Of a stretch of 64,000 nucleotides of DNA, positions 1 to 6,974 are shown in pieces. Origin of the DNA: Sandaracinaceae bacterium (GTDB lineage: Bacteria > Myxococcota_A > Polyangia > Polyangiales > Houyiibacteriaceae); NCBI GenBank assembly GCA_020633055.1, contig JACKEJ010000007.1:62001-126000 (forward strand). The letters run 5' to 3'. Numbering within the stretch: position 1 is the stretch's first letter; each line of letters begins with the position of its first letter. Both the position numbers and the translations under genes were made by a program. The notes under the pieces are model-generated. The model made no database searches, was not told the origin of the DNA, and saw nothing but the letters and a program-made list of their open reading frames with translations.

Positions 1-1
1 A

Positions 2-1183
2 TCACGACACCGAGAGGAAGGCGGTCTTCAGGTACATGCCCTCGGAGAACGCCGGCGGCACGGGGTGGTCCGGGGCCTGCTGTCCCAGGTGCAGCAGCGA
101 GAGGCTCCGCCCCACGTCGGCCGCCGCGGTGCTCAACGTGCGCAGGAAGTCCTCGGCGCGCATCGCCGCGGAGCACGAGCAGCTCACCAGGATGCCGCCC
201 GGCTGCACCAGGGCCAGCGCGTTCTGGTTGAGCTTGCGGTACGCCTCCCGCCCGCGCTCGAGGTGCCGCGCGCTCGGGACGAGCTTGGGCGGGTCGACCA
301 CGACGAGGCCGAAGCGGCGCCCCGCGCGCGCGAGCTCGGGTAGGGCCTGCTTGGCGTCGCGGGTGAGGAACTCGTGCCGGTCCGAGAAGCCCAGGGCCTT
401 GCTGACCGCCACCCCCGCCGTGCTCGCCGCCACCGAGCTGTCCACGCTGAGCACGGAGCGGGCACCCCCACGCGCCGCCGCCAGGCCGAACGATCCGATG
501 AACGCAAAGGCGTCCAGCACGTCGCGCCCCAGGGCTAGCTGCTCCACGCGCGCCCGCTGCTCGCGCTGGTCGAAGTAGTAGCCGGTCTTCTGGGTGATGG
601 TGTTGGGGATCTCGATGGACAGGCCCCGCTCGACGAAGCGCAGCGCGTCGGACTCCTCGCCGCGCACCAGCTCGTGCGCTTGCGTGAATTCCTCGTGCGC
701 CTTGCGGTCCGCCGCGAGCGCGATCACGCGTTTGGCGCCCGTCACGCGTTGCACGTGCGCGTACACGTCCTCCGCCAGCCGCCACATGCCGATGGTGCCG
801 AAGAGCACCGTCGCGGTGTCGCCGTACACGTCCACGATGAGCCCCGGCAGCGAGTCTCCCTCGGCATTGATCAGGCGATAGCCCGTGTCGCGGGTGCTGG
901 GGAAGCCGAGCGAGCGCCGCAGGGTCGCAGCGGCGTCGATGCGTCGGGCGAGCCAGCCCTGGTCGAGGGCCTCGCCATCCGTCCGGCTCGCGATGCGCAC
1001 CACCAGCGCGCTGGCTGGCGACCAGAAGCCGCTCCCGAGAAAGCGCCCGCTGTCGTCCAGCACGCGCACAGGGTCACCCGGAGCCGGTGCGCCGCGCAGG
1101 GTTTTCACCGCTTGCGCGAAGACCCACGGGTGCCCCGCCCACACGGGCCGCACGCGCCCTTTGGCGAGCACCACCTCACCCAC
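2..1183 (-). CDS. rlmI: RlmI-like class I SAM-dependent 23S rRNA cytosine methyltransferase
   Basis: 393 residues, complete: GTG start at 1183 and TGA at 2-4. The N-terminal 70 residues form a PUA-like RNA-binding domain (GHPWVFAQAV, then GDPVRVLD). An RlmI-type middle domain follows (residues ~75-190), then a Rossmann methyltransferase domain with the SAM-binding segment DAFAFIGSFGLAAARGG, the catalytic-loop motif VVDPPKLV and the Cys-containing LVSCSCS strand. Members of this family make 5-methylcytosine in 23S rRNA (C1962 in E. coli). Length and domain order match the family. The gene reads toward the window edge and has no operon partner in view; the next gene upstream on the same strand ends 53 bases away. 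The family is certain; the exact target nucleotide is inferred. Confidence 0.9.
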   Translation of the reverse strand: MGEVVLAKGRVRPVWAGHPWVFAQAVKTLRGAPAPGDPVRVLDDSGRFLGSGFWSPASALVVRIASRTDGEALDQGWLARRIDAAATLRRSLGFPSTRDTGYRLINAEGDSLPGLIVDVYGDTATVLFGTIGMWRLAEDVYAHVQRVTGAKRVIALAADRKAHEEFTQAHELVRGEESDALRFVERGLSIEIPNTITQKTGYYFDQREQRARVEQLALGRDVLDAFAFIGSFGLAAARGGARSVLSVDSSVAASTAGVAVSKALGFSDRHEFLTRDAKQALPELARAGRRFGLVVVDPPKLVPSARHLERGREAYRKLNQNALALVQPGGILVSCSCSAAMRAEDFLRTLSTAAADVGRSLSLLHLGQQAPDHPVPPAFSEGMYLKTAFLSVS

Positions 1184-1236
1184 GAGTCCACCTGCTGCGC
1201 GCGTCGCCGGTCACGGCGGGAGGTGTACCACGCGCC

Positions 1237-2091
1237 TCACGCGGGGGCAGGCGACGTCGCGTCCGCCCACTGGTCTTCGTTGGGGAACGGGCCGCGCATG
1301 ACCCGGCGCCGCACCAGGCCGTCCCCGAACACCGAAGGCGCGCGCGCCTTGATCGCGTCGGGCACGCGCAGCGCCTCGGTCTCCGGGTCTTCGAACCACG
1401 CCGCGCCCTCGGTGGACGTGTCCGCGGTGGGCGTGGCGGTCTCCCAGTAAAGCTTGTGGTCGAAGTCCGCCTGGGCGTGGACGCGCCCGTCATGCACGTG
1501 CACGGTGGGGAAGAACAGGCGCTGGTCGTCGCGCGTCTCGAACCACAGCGCCATCGGGTGCACCTTGGCGTCTCCGGCCTTCAGCTTGAACACCGCGAAG
1601 CCGTAGTCCTGGTAGCGCGGGAGCTGCGACCACACGTCCGGGGGCAGGCGGAAGCGCGGGTCCAGGCGATCGAAGTCGCTCACGCTGGGGACGTAGCTGG
1701 CTTCGAAGCTGCCCACGGAGGTCACCGCGATCCGGGGCCGCGCCGACTGCGCACGCAGCAACCCGTGCCCCTTGGAGAGCGTCTGCATCGGGGGCGCGAA
1801 CAGCAGCTCGAGCTGGTCGAAGAGATCGGGGCACCCATCGAGCGCCACGAAGCGGTGGGCTTCGTCTTCCGGGGTCCCTGGGCGCACAGGGAGGGGCAGG
1901 ATCATGGCGGCGTCGGAGCGCGACGCCAGGCTCATCGCGTACACCACGAGCTGCCGGCTGCCCTCGGCGCGTACGTAGATCGAAGTGCCGGAGACGCGCA
2001 CGGCAGGGCGCCCGCGGAGGGCGGCCAGCGCGCGACCGAGCAGCGACAGGGGCGCCCGGGTCACGCGGGCGGCGGGGCTGATCATGCACAT
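1237..2091 (-). CDS. Conserved protein of unknown function
   Basis: 284 residues, ATG start at 2091 with a second ATG two codons in (2085). I do not recognise a named family. The N-terminal part reads like a beta-rich domain (VRVSGTSIYVRAEGSRQLV, then AMILPLPVRPGTPEDEAHRF) and is followed by a segment about converting or comparing values (FPTVHVHDGRVHAQADFDHKLYW). There is no signal peptide, membrane helix or catalytic signature that I can name. It is divergent from tatA across 187 bases and lies 53 bases upstream of the rRNA methyltransferase on the same strand, so the two could be cotranscribed. Codon and base use match the neighbours, so it is very likely a real gene. Confidence 0.75.
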   Translation of the reverse strand: MCMISPAARVTRAPLSLLGRALAALRGRPAVRVSGTSIYVRAEGSRQLVVYAMSLASRSDAAMILPLPVRPGTPEDEAHRFVALDGCPDLFDQLELLFAPPMQTLSKGHGLLRAQSARPRIAVTSVGSFEASYVPSVSDFDRLDPRFRLPPDVWSQLPRYQDYGFAVFKLKAGDAKVHPMALWFETRDDQRLFFPTVHVHDGRVHAQADFDHKLYWETATPTADTSTEGAAWFEDPETEALRVPDAIKARAPSVFGDGLVRRRVMRGPFPNEDQWADATSPAPA

Positions 2092-2278
2092 GGGGGCGGG
2101 TCCTGGACCTGAGTCTCGGTCTCGCCGGGAGAGGGGTCAAGCGTGGGGAACGACTGCATCTCATGGCGGTCGCCGACGCGGCTTGCTCCGCTCCCCCGGC
2201 TGACGTAGCTTGAAGGCAGGTGCTCCCCATGGAGCCCGCGTCGGCCCTGCGCCGACCAAAAGGCAAAGAAGAACGCAT

Positions 2279-2530
2279 ATGCCAAACCTCGGAATGGGCG
2301 AGCTCATCGTCATCTTGATCATCGTCATGCTGGTGTTCGGCGCGAGCCGTCTGCCGCAGCTGGGCGAGGGCGTGGGCAAGGCGATTCGCAACCTGAAGCG
2401 CGGCCTCGCCGCGGACGACGACATCGACGTGACGCCCGCCGCGACGCCGGCCGACAAGCAGGTCAAGGCCGCCTCCAGCGCGCGCACGGCCGCCGAAGAA
2501 GTGCGCGACGCCGAAGTCGTCGAGCGCTGA
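2279..2530 (+). CDS. tatA: Sec-independent protein translocase subunit TatA
   Basis: 83 residues. The ATG at 2279 is chosen because it gives the canonical TatA N-terminus (MPNLGMGELIVILIIVMLVF) and is preceded by an AAGAAG ribosome-binding sequence. One membrane helix (residues ~7-20) is followed by the FGASRLPQLGEGVGKAI hinge and amphipathic helix typical of TatA/TatE, then a charged, Ala-rich tail. TatA oligomerises in the inner membrane to let folded, twin-arginine proteins through. No tatB or tatC is nearby, so the receptor complex must be encoded elsewhere. The next gene starts 7 bases after the stop and may share the transcript. TatA is favoured over TatB by the short tail. Confidence 0.93.
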   Translation: MPNLGMGELIVILIIVMLVFGASRLPQLGEGVGKAIRNLKRGLAADDDIDVTPAATPADKQVKAASSARTAAEEVRDAEVVER

Positions 2531-2536
2531 GTCAGC

Positions 2537-3553
2537 ATGGCGCGCCACGCGCGTCCGCACGGCGATCCGCGCCTACCCGTTGCGGGGGGCCTCGCTGCGG
2601 AGCGTGGCGCTGCGGGAACCCTCGTGGAGTCGGTCGCGGGCGGTCGTCGTTCTCACCACGCCGCCCTCGGCGCGTGGGCGGTCCGTGAGGTGGCAGCGTT
2701 CCACCTCGCGCGGGTGGCGGCCGCGGCCGCCGAGGCACAGCTCCCGCTGATGGTGCTGAAGGGGATGTGGCTCCAGGCGTACGCGTACGAGAACGCCGAC
2801 GACCGGCCCTTCGCGGACCTGGACCTGCTGATCCCCCGGGAGGCGCTGGGACGGATGCACGGTCTCTTGTCTGCGCTCGGATATGGGCTCTCCATCCACT
2901 CGCCGGGGGATGTCGCAAGGCTCTATACGTCCGCTGACGGCTTCCAGCTGGACGTCCATTACGAGCTCTTCCCCGACGGGCTCTTCAGGCTTCGCGGGCG
3001 TGACGTGCTTCGTCGCGGGCGGACGGCGGAGCGCCTCGCGATCCCAAGTCTCCTGGTGCCCGAGCCCTACGATGGGCTGGCGCATCTGGTGGGTCACTTT
3101 GCCAAGGGGCGCCATGGCCCGCGTGACGGGAAGCTGCTGCGCGACTTCGAGGAGCTCGCGCGCGCGTCGCAGCTGGACCCGGACCGGGCGGCCCGACACC
3201 TCGTCGCCGGCGGGCTGCGGCGGGCAGCCCAGTATGCGCTTCAGTTCGGCGTCGGGGGGTCGTTCGCCGCGCGCGCGCTGGCCGCCCTCCCTCCCGATCC
3301 CGTGGGACGGCGCGTGGTGAACGCCCTCGGCACTCCGACCCCCAACGACCGGGTGCCCCGAGTCGCCGACAGGTTCTTCGCGTTCGCTTTGGATCACGAC
3401 CTGCCGAGCGGCGCGCGCGCGTGTGTCCGGCGCGGTGTGGGGCTGCTACGAGATGGTGGACCCAGCCGCCTGTTGTCGCCGCTCATCGGTGCCAGCCGAG
3501 CCGCGCGCGTTGGTGGCGCGCTTGGGGGCGGTACGCCTCGGGGCGCCGGATGA
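2537..3553 (+). CDS. Uncharacterised nucleotidyltransferase family protein (PF14907-like)
   Basis: 338 residues, ATG start 7 bases after tatA. Residues ~70-150 show the pattern of the NTP_transf_5 / uncharacterised nucleotidyltransferase family: MVLKGMWLQAYAY, then DRPFADLDLLIPREA (the metal-binding DxDxL strand), then LSALGYG and VHYELF. The C-terminal half is helical (LAHLVGHFAKGRHG... DFEELARA). Proteins of this family often sit in polysaccharide or peptide-natural-product clusters, but their reaction is not established. The gene ends in an ATGA overlap with a sugar-nucleotide pyrophosphorylase, which suggests a shared role in sugar activation or transfer. The family assignment comes from pattern recognition only. 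Confidence 0.72.
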   Translation: MARHARPHGDPRLPVAGGLAAERGAAGTLVESVAGGRRSHHAALGAWAVREVAAFHLARVAAAAAEAQLPLMVLKGMWLQAYAYENADDRPFADLDLLIPREALGRMHGLLSALGYGLSIHSPGDVARLYTSADGFQLDVHYELFPDGLFRLRGRDVLRRGRTAERLAIPSLLVPEPYDGLAHLVGHFAKGRHGPRDGKLLRDFEELARASQLDPDRAARHLVAGGLRRAAQYALQFGVGGSFAARALAALPPDPVGRRVVNALGTPTPNDRVPRVADRFFAFALDHDLPSGARACVRRGVGLLRDGGPSRLLSPLIGASRAARVGGALGGGTPRGAG

Positions 3554-4470
3554 GCGGTTTCGTCCCCATCACCCAGGCCGTGGTGCTGGGCGCGGGTCTC
3601 GGTACACGCCTGCGCCCGATGACGAACCATCTGCCCAAGCCCGGCGTACCGCTGCTGCAGCGTCCCGTGGCTGCCCACGCCATCGACCACCTCGCCCGCG
3701 CTGGCGTGCGGACCGTCGCCGTCAACACCCACTACCTCGCACCGGCCCTCGAGGAGCTGCTGCCGCACCACCTCCCGGATGGCGTCCGGCTGCGGTTCTC
3801 TCGCGAAGAGTCGCTGCTGGGGACTGGCGGTGGCATCCGAGCCGCGTGGGGCAAGCTGAACCCTCGCGAACCGCTGATCGTGATGAACGGCGACATCGTG
3901 TTCCAACCCGATCTCCTGGCCGCCATCGGCACCCACGACGCGCACGACGCGCTTGCCACCATGGTGGTGCGTGCCCACCCCGAGGCCCAGCGCCTGGGGG
4001 CCATCGACACCGACGCGGCGGGGCGGGTCGTCCGGCTCCTGGGGACACCCGCCGGGCGCGACGTGGCCAACGAGTGGATGTTCACCGGGGTGCACGTGCT
4101 CTCTCCCGCGGTCTTCGAGCTCCTCCCACCAGAGGGCTGTGTCATCCGGCGTGGCTATCGGGGCTGGGTGGATGAAGGGCTACGGGTGTACGCCGTCCCG
4201 AGCGCCGCGCCTTTCCGGGACGTGGGAACGCACGCCGAGTACCTCGGTGCCCACCTGGACGCGTTGGACGTCGACGCGGGCGTGGCGCAGGTACATCCCG
4301 AGGCGCAGGTCCACCCGAGCGCGGTGCTCACGCGCTCGTTCGTGGGCGCGGGGGCCCGTGTCGGCGCGGGGGTGGTCCTCCGCGAGTGCGTCGTGTGGCC
4401 AGGAACGCTCGTCACGGACAGCGCGGAGCGCGCGATCATCGGGCCGTTCGGTGTCCTGGCGGTGCGCTGA
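3550..4470 (+). CDS. Sugar-1-phosphate nucleotidyltransferase (mannose-1-P guanylyltransferase-like)
   Basis: 306 residues. The ATG at 3550 overlaps the upstream stop (ATGA) and directly precedes the nucleotide-binding signature (VVLGAGLGTRLRPMTN, then LPKPGVPLL), so longer in-frame starts are rejected. The fold is the GT-A-like pyrophosphorylase: the GTGGGIR loop, the metal/sugar-binding VMNGDIVF, and DEGLRVYAV. A short left-handed beta-helix tail (residues ~250-300) has hexapeptide-like repeats (VHPEAQVHPSAV, VGAGARVGAGVV). Such enzymes join NTP and a sugar-1-phosphate to make an activated NDP-sugar for cell-surface glycans. The tail resembles bacterial GMPP-type enzymes rather than RmlA. 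Nucleotide and sugar specificity cannot be read from the sequence. Confidence 0.83.
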   Translation: MSGFVPITQAVVLGAGLGTRLRPMTNHLPKPGVPLLQRPVAAHAIDHLARAGVRTVAVNTHYLAPALEELLPHHLPDGVRLRFSREESLLGTGGGIRAAWGKLNPREPLIVMNGDIVFQPDLLAAIGTHDAHDALATMVVRAHPEAQRLGAIDTDAAGRVVRLLGTPAGRDVANEWMFTGVHVLSPAVFELLPPEGCVIRRGYRGWVDEGLRVYAVPSAAPFRDVGTHAEYLGAHLDALDVDAGVAQVHPEAQVHPSAVLTRSFVGAGARVGAGVVLRECVVWPGTLVTDSAERAIIGPFGVLAVR

Positions 4471-4512
4471 ACCGCGCTCTACAGGTCGGTCCTCCGCGCG
4501 TGAGTGCGCGAC

Positions 4513-5292
4513 TCAGCCGACGCCGACGACTTTTGCCAGCACGGCAGTGATGTTGTCGGGTCCACCGTTGCTGTTCGCGCGATCGATCAGCGCCTTGGTG
4601 GCCGTCTTGAGGTCCGAGTGGGTGTTGACCACCTCCTCGATCTCCTTGTCGGTCGCGGGGCCGCAGAGTCCGTCGCTGCACAGCACGTAGATGTCGCCCG
4701 GCTGGGGCTTGTCCAGCATGGTGTCGACCTTCACGTGCTCCTTCATGCCGAGCGCGCGCACGATGACGTTCTTGTGCGGGAAGTTGGCGATCTCTTCCTC
4801 GCTCAGCCGCTTCATCTTGATGTAGTCGTTGAGCAGCGAGTGGTCCTCGGTGAGCTGCTCGAGCTTGCTGTCGCGGATGCGGTACACGCGGCTGTCGCCG
4901 ACGTGCGCGATGAGGACGCCCTCGTCCACGACGAGGATGCCGCAGATGGTCGTGCCCATACCGCGCAGCTTGGGGTCGCGCTGAGCCGCCTCGTAGATGC
5001 GCAGATTGGCGAGCTTGATGCTCGTCATCAGGCGGTTCTCTTCGTAGCCGCGCGACTTGTCCATCTTGTACGGCCAGGTCGCTTCGGGATCGGCGTGCGT
5101 CGCCCGGAAGAACTCGCGCAGGGTGTCGATGGCCATCTGGCTCGCCACCTCGCCCGAGGCATGACCACCCATCCCGTCGGCGACGACGTAGAGGTTGTAC
5201 TCGTCGATCACATCGAAGTTGTCTTCGTTGTGAGCTCGCTTCATGCCGACGTCGGTGTGACCGACCGCCAGCACACGGGCACGGGATGCCAT
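4513..5292 (-). CDS. PP2C-type (Stp1/PrpC) protein serine/threonine phosphatase
   Basis: 259 residues, ATG start at 5292. It has all the PP2C motifs in order: VGHTDVGMKRAHNEDNF (metal-site Asp), VADGMGGHASGEVAS, GTTICGILVVDEGVLI with HVGDSRVYRI, DIYVLCSDGL, and GGPDNITAVL near the C-terminus. Mn/Mg-dependent phosphatases of this type reverse Hanks-type Ser/Thr kinases; three such kinases lie in the same window, although none is adjacent. It is a bare catalytic domain without sensor or membrane segment, hence cytosolic. It faces the uracil-DNA glycosylase gene divergently across 210 bases, and ends 42 bases from the convergent nucleotidyltransferase gene. The gene is confidently real and the substrate unknown. 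Confidence 0.93.
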   Translation of the reverse strand: MASRARVLAVGHTDVGMKRAHNEDNFDVIDEYNLYVVADGMGGHASGEVASQMAIDTLREFFRATHADPEATWPYKMDKSRGYEENRLMTSIKLANLRIYEAAQRDPKLRGMGTTICGILVVDEGVLIAHVGDSRVYRIRDSKLEQLTEDHSLLNDYIKMKRLSEEEIANFPHKNVIVRALGMKEHVKVDTMLDKPQPGDIYVLCSDGLCGPATDKEIEEVVNTHSDLKTATKALIDRANSNGGPDNITAVLAKVVGVG

Positions 5293-5347
5293 CTGAGTCT
5301 CGCCTTGCGCTGCTGCGGGTGTGCCGAGCGGGAGCGCTCGGTAGCGC

Positions 5348-5378
5348 GAAGGTACAAACCTTCACGTGCCGCCGTCAA
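5348..5378 (-). promoter_or_regulatory. Candidate promoter/operator for the PP2C phosphatase gene
   Basis: On the minus strand a TTGACG (5378-5373) lies 18 bases before TACCTT (5354-5349). A perfect inverted repeat, GAAGGT-ACAA-ACCTTC (5348-5363), overlaps the putative -10. The -35 is good (5/6) and the -10 weak (3/6). The palindrome could be an operator or only a small hairpin in the 5' leader. Confidence 0.3.
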
Positions 5379-5502
5379 TGAACTGAACACAAGGGGGGCG
5401 CAATTCGCGGCGCAGGACGGAACGGGGCTGCGGAGCCGCGTGGCGGCAGTCTGCCTCGTGTGGGGGCTTGCTGTCCTCGCGTCGGCCGTGTACCCCACGA
5501 CC

Positions 5503-6372
5503 ATGCCGGAAGAGTTGAAGCGCGAGCTGCTGGCTATCGCCGATGCCCTCGACGGGCTGCTGCACTGGGAGCACGAGCTGTCCGGTGACGGGTTCCCCGC
5601 GGTGAACGTGCCGGAAGTGACGCGCGCGCTGGCGCCTCCATCGGCTGCCCCGCCGCGCTCCGCGCCGTCGTCGGGGAGGGCGGCGCCCGAAGAAGCGTGG
5701 GCCCACCCAACTGCGCAGGCGTCCAACCTTTCGCGCGATCCGTCACTCGCTCCACACGCTCCCGCCGTCAGCCCAGTGACGACGACGGTACAGGGCGCGC
5801 CCCGCTCGCTCGCTATGCTACAGGCCGAAGCTGCCGCGTGCTCGGCCTGCGGGTTGCACGCTGGACGCACGAAGAGCGTGTTCGCGCGCGGGAGCGAGCG
5901 TGCGGAGGTCGTGTTCGTGGGCGAAGGGCCCGGCTACCACGAGGACCAGTCGGGGGAGCCCTTCGTCGGCGCCGCAGGACAGCTCTTGGACAACATGATC
6001 GCCGCCATGGGGTACGGGCGGGACGAGGTCTACGTCTGCAACGTGGTGAAGTGCCGTCCGCCGGACAACCGCACCCCTCTGCCGGCCGAGGCCGAGGCTT
6101 GCTCCCCGTATCTGCGCGGGCAGCTGGCTGCCGTGCAGCCCCAGGTCATCGTGGCCTTGGGGAAGTGCGCGACCGAGGCACTCGGCTGCATGCGTGAGGG
6201 GCAGCGCAAGTGGCGCGGTGTGTGGAGTGAGTACGCCGGGGTGCCGGTCATGCCCACCTACCACCCCGCGTTCCTCTTGAGGAGCCCCCAGTTCAAGCGG
6301 GACGTTTGGGCCGACCTGCAGCTCGTGATGGCGCGGGTTGGCAAGACCCCGCGCGCTGGGGGAGCGCGATGA
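5503..6372 (+). CDS. udg: Family 4 uracil-DNA glycosylase with long N-terminal extension
   Basis: 289 residues from the ATG at 5503. The catalytic domain (residues ~105-280) is a type 4 [4Fe-4S] uracil-DNA glycosylase: the first cluster cysteines are CSAC (113, 116), followed by the uracil-site motif GEGPGYHEDQSGEPFVG, NVVKCRPPDNRTP with the third cysteine and EAEACSPYL with the fourth, then PTYHPAFLLR, the HPA motif. It removes uracil from DNA arising by cytosine deamination, which matters in a GC-rich genome. About 100 low-complexity, Ala/Pro/Ser-rich residues precede the domain and are absent from compact homologues. The stop overlaps the next start (ATGA), opening a coupled operon. A longer upstream reading frame exists but runs antisense through the PP2C gene and is not believed. 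Confidence 0.92.
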   Translation: MPEELKRELLAIADALDGLLHWEHELSGDGFPAVNVPEVTRALAPPSAAPPRSAPSSGRAAPEEAWAHPTAQASNLSRDPSLAPHAPAVSPVTTTVQGAPRSLAMLQAEAAACSACGLHAGRTKSVFARGSERAEVVFVGEGPGYHEDQSGEPFVGAAGQLLDNMIAAMGYGRDEVYVCNVVKCRPPDNRTPLPAEAEACSPYLRGQLAAVQPQVIVALGKCATEALGCMREGQRKWRGVWSEYAGVPVMPTYHPAFLLRSPQFKRDVWADLQLVMARVGKTPRAGGAR

Positions 6373-6974
6373 CCCCGCGGCGGCCGAGGCTACCCCAGCA
6401 CGACGTGTCGCACGACGACCCGGGCTCGGACTGGGATACGCACGACGACGACGACGACGACGAGGTCGGTCTGACCGAACAGCAAGAGACCTACCTGGAC
6501 GAGGAGGCGCTCATGCACGGCCTCATCTCGGACGAGGGCGAGGTGGTCGGGCTGGACGACGCGACCATGGCGCTGGACGATCCCGCCGAGCTCCTCACCG
6601 CGGTTGACGAGCGCGAGGATGACGTGCTGCGCTGGCAGGATGTCGGACCAGCCGAGGACGCCGTGGATCCTGCGTCCATGCTCATCCCGGAGGCCGACGA
6701 GAACGGCTACACACGCGAGGGGGATGCCTTAGGTATCGAGGGTGATTCGTCTGCGGACACACTCTTCGCGCACCTGGACGGGCCGTCCGCTGATCACGAT
6801 GCGACCGCGGGGGTCGACTTGCTCGACGGCCTCGAGCTGCCCAGCCTGCCGGCGCTGGACCAGGAACGCGACGATGGGGGCGCGCTCGGACCGGAAGAAG
6901 ACACGGACGAGCTGGCCGACGAGCTGTTCGTGCGTGTCCCGCAGGAGTCGGAGCCGGGCGGAGCCGAGCCGTGA
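6369..6974 (+). CDS. Acidic protein of unknown function
   Basis: 201 residues, ATG at 6369 overlapping the glycosylase stop by four bases. The composition is extremely acidic (an uninterrupted run of Asp near residue 26, then dispersed Asp/Glu throughout) with very few basic residues after the first ten, and no membrane helix, signal peptide or recognisable domain. It probably is largely disordered. Its own stop overlaps the GTG of the HEAT/TPR gene, so it is translated as part of a tightly coupled set behind a uracil-DNA glycosylase. A role as an adaptor, or as a DNA mimic, would fit the charge but is speculation. Not recognised as any named family. Confidence 0.68.
   Translation: MTPRRPRLPQHDVSHDDPGSDWDTHDDDDDDEVGLTEQQETYLDEEALMHGLISDEGEVVGLDDATMALDDPAELLTAVDEREDDVLRWQDVGPAEDAVDPASMLIPEADENGYTREGDALGIEGDSSADTLFAHLDGPSADHDATAGVDLLDGLELPSLPALDQERDDGGALGPEEDTDELADELFVRVPQESEPGGAEP

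Noticed and set aside
4504..5502. Upstream extension of the uracil-DNA glycosylase frame
   Set aside because: It runs antisense through the intact PP2C gene and has no family resemblance.
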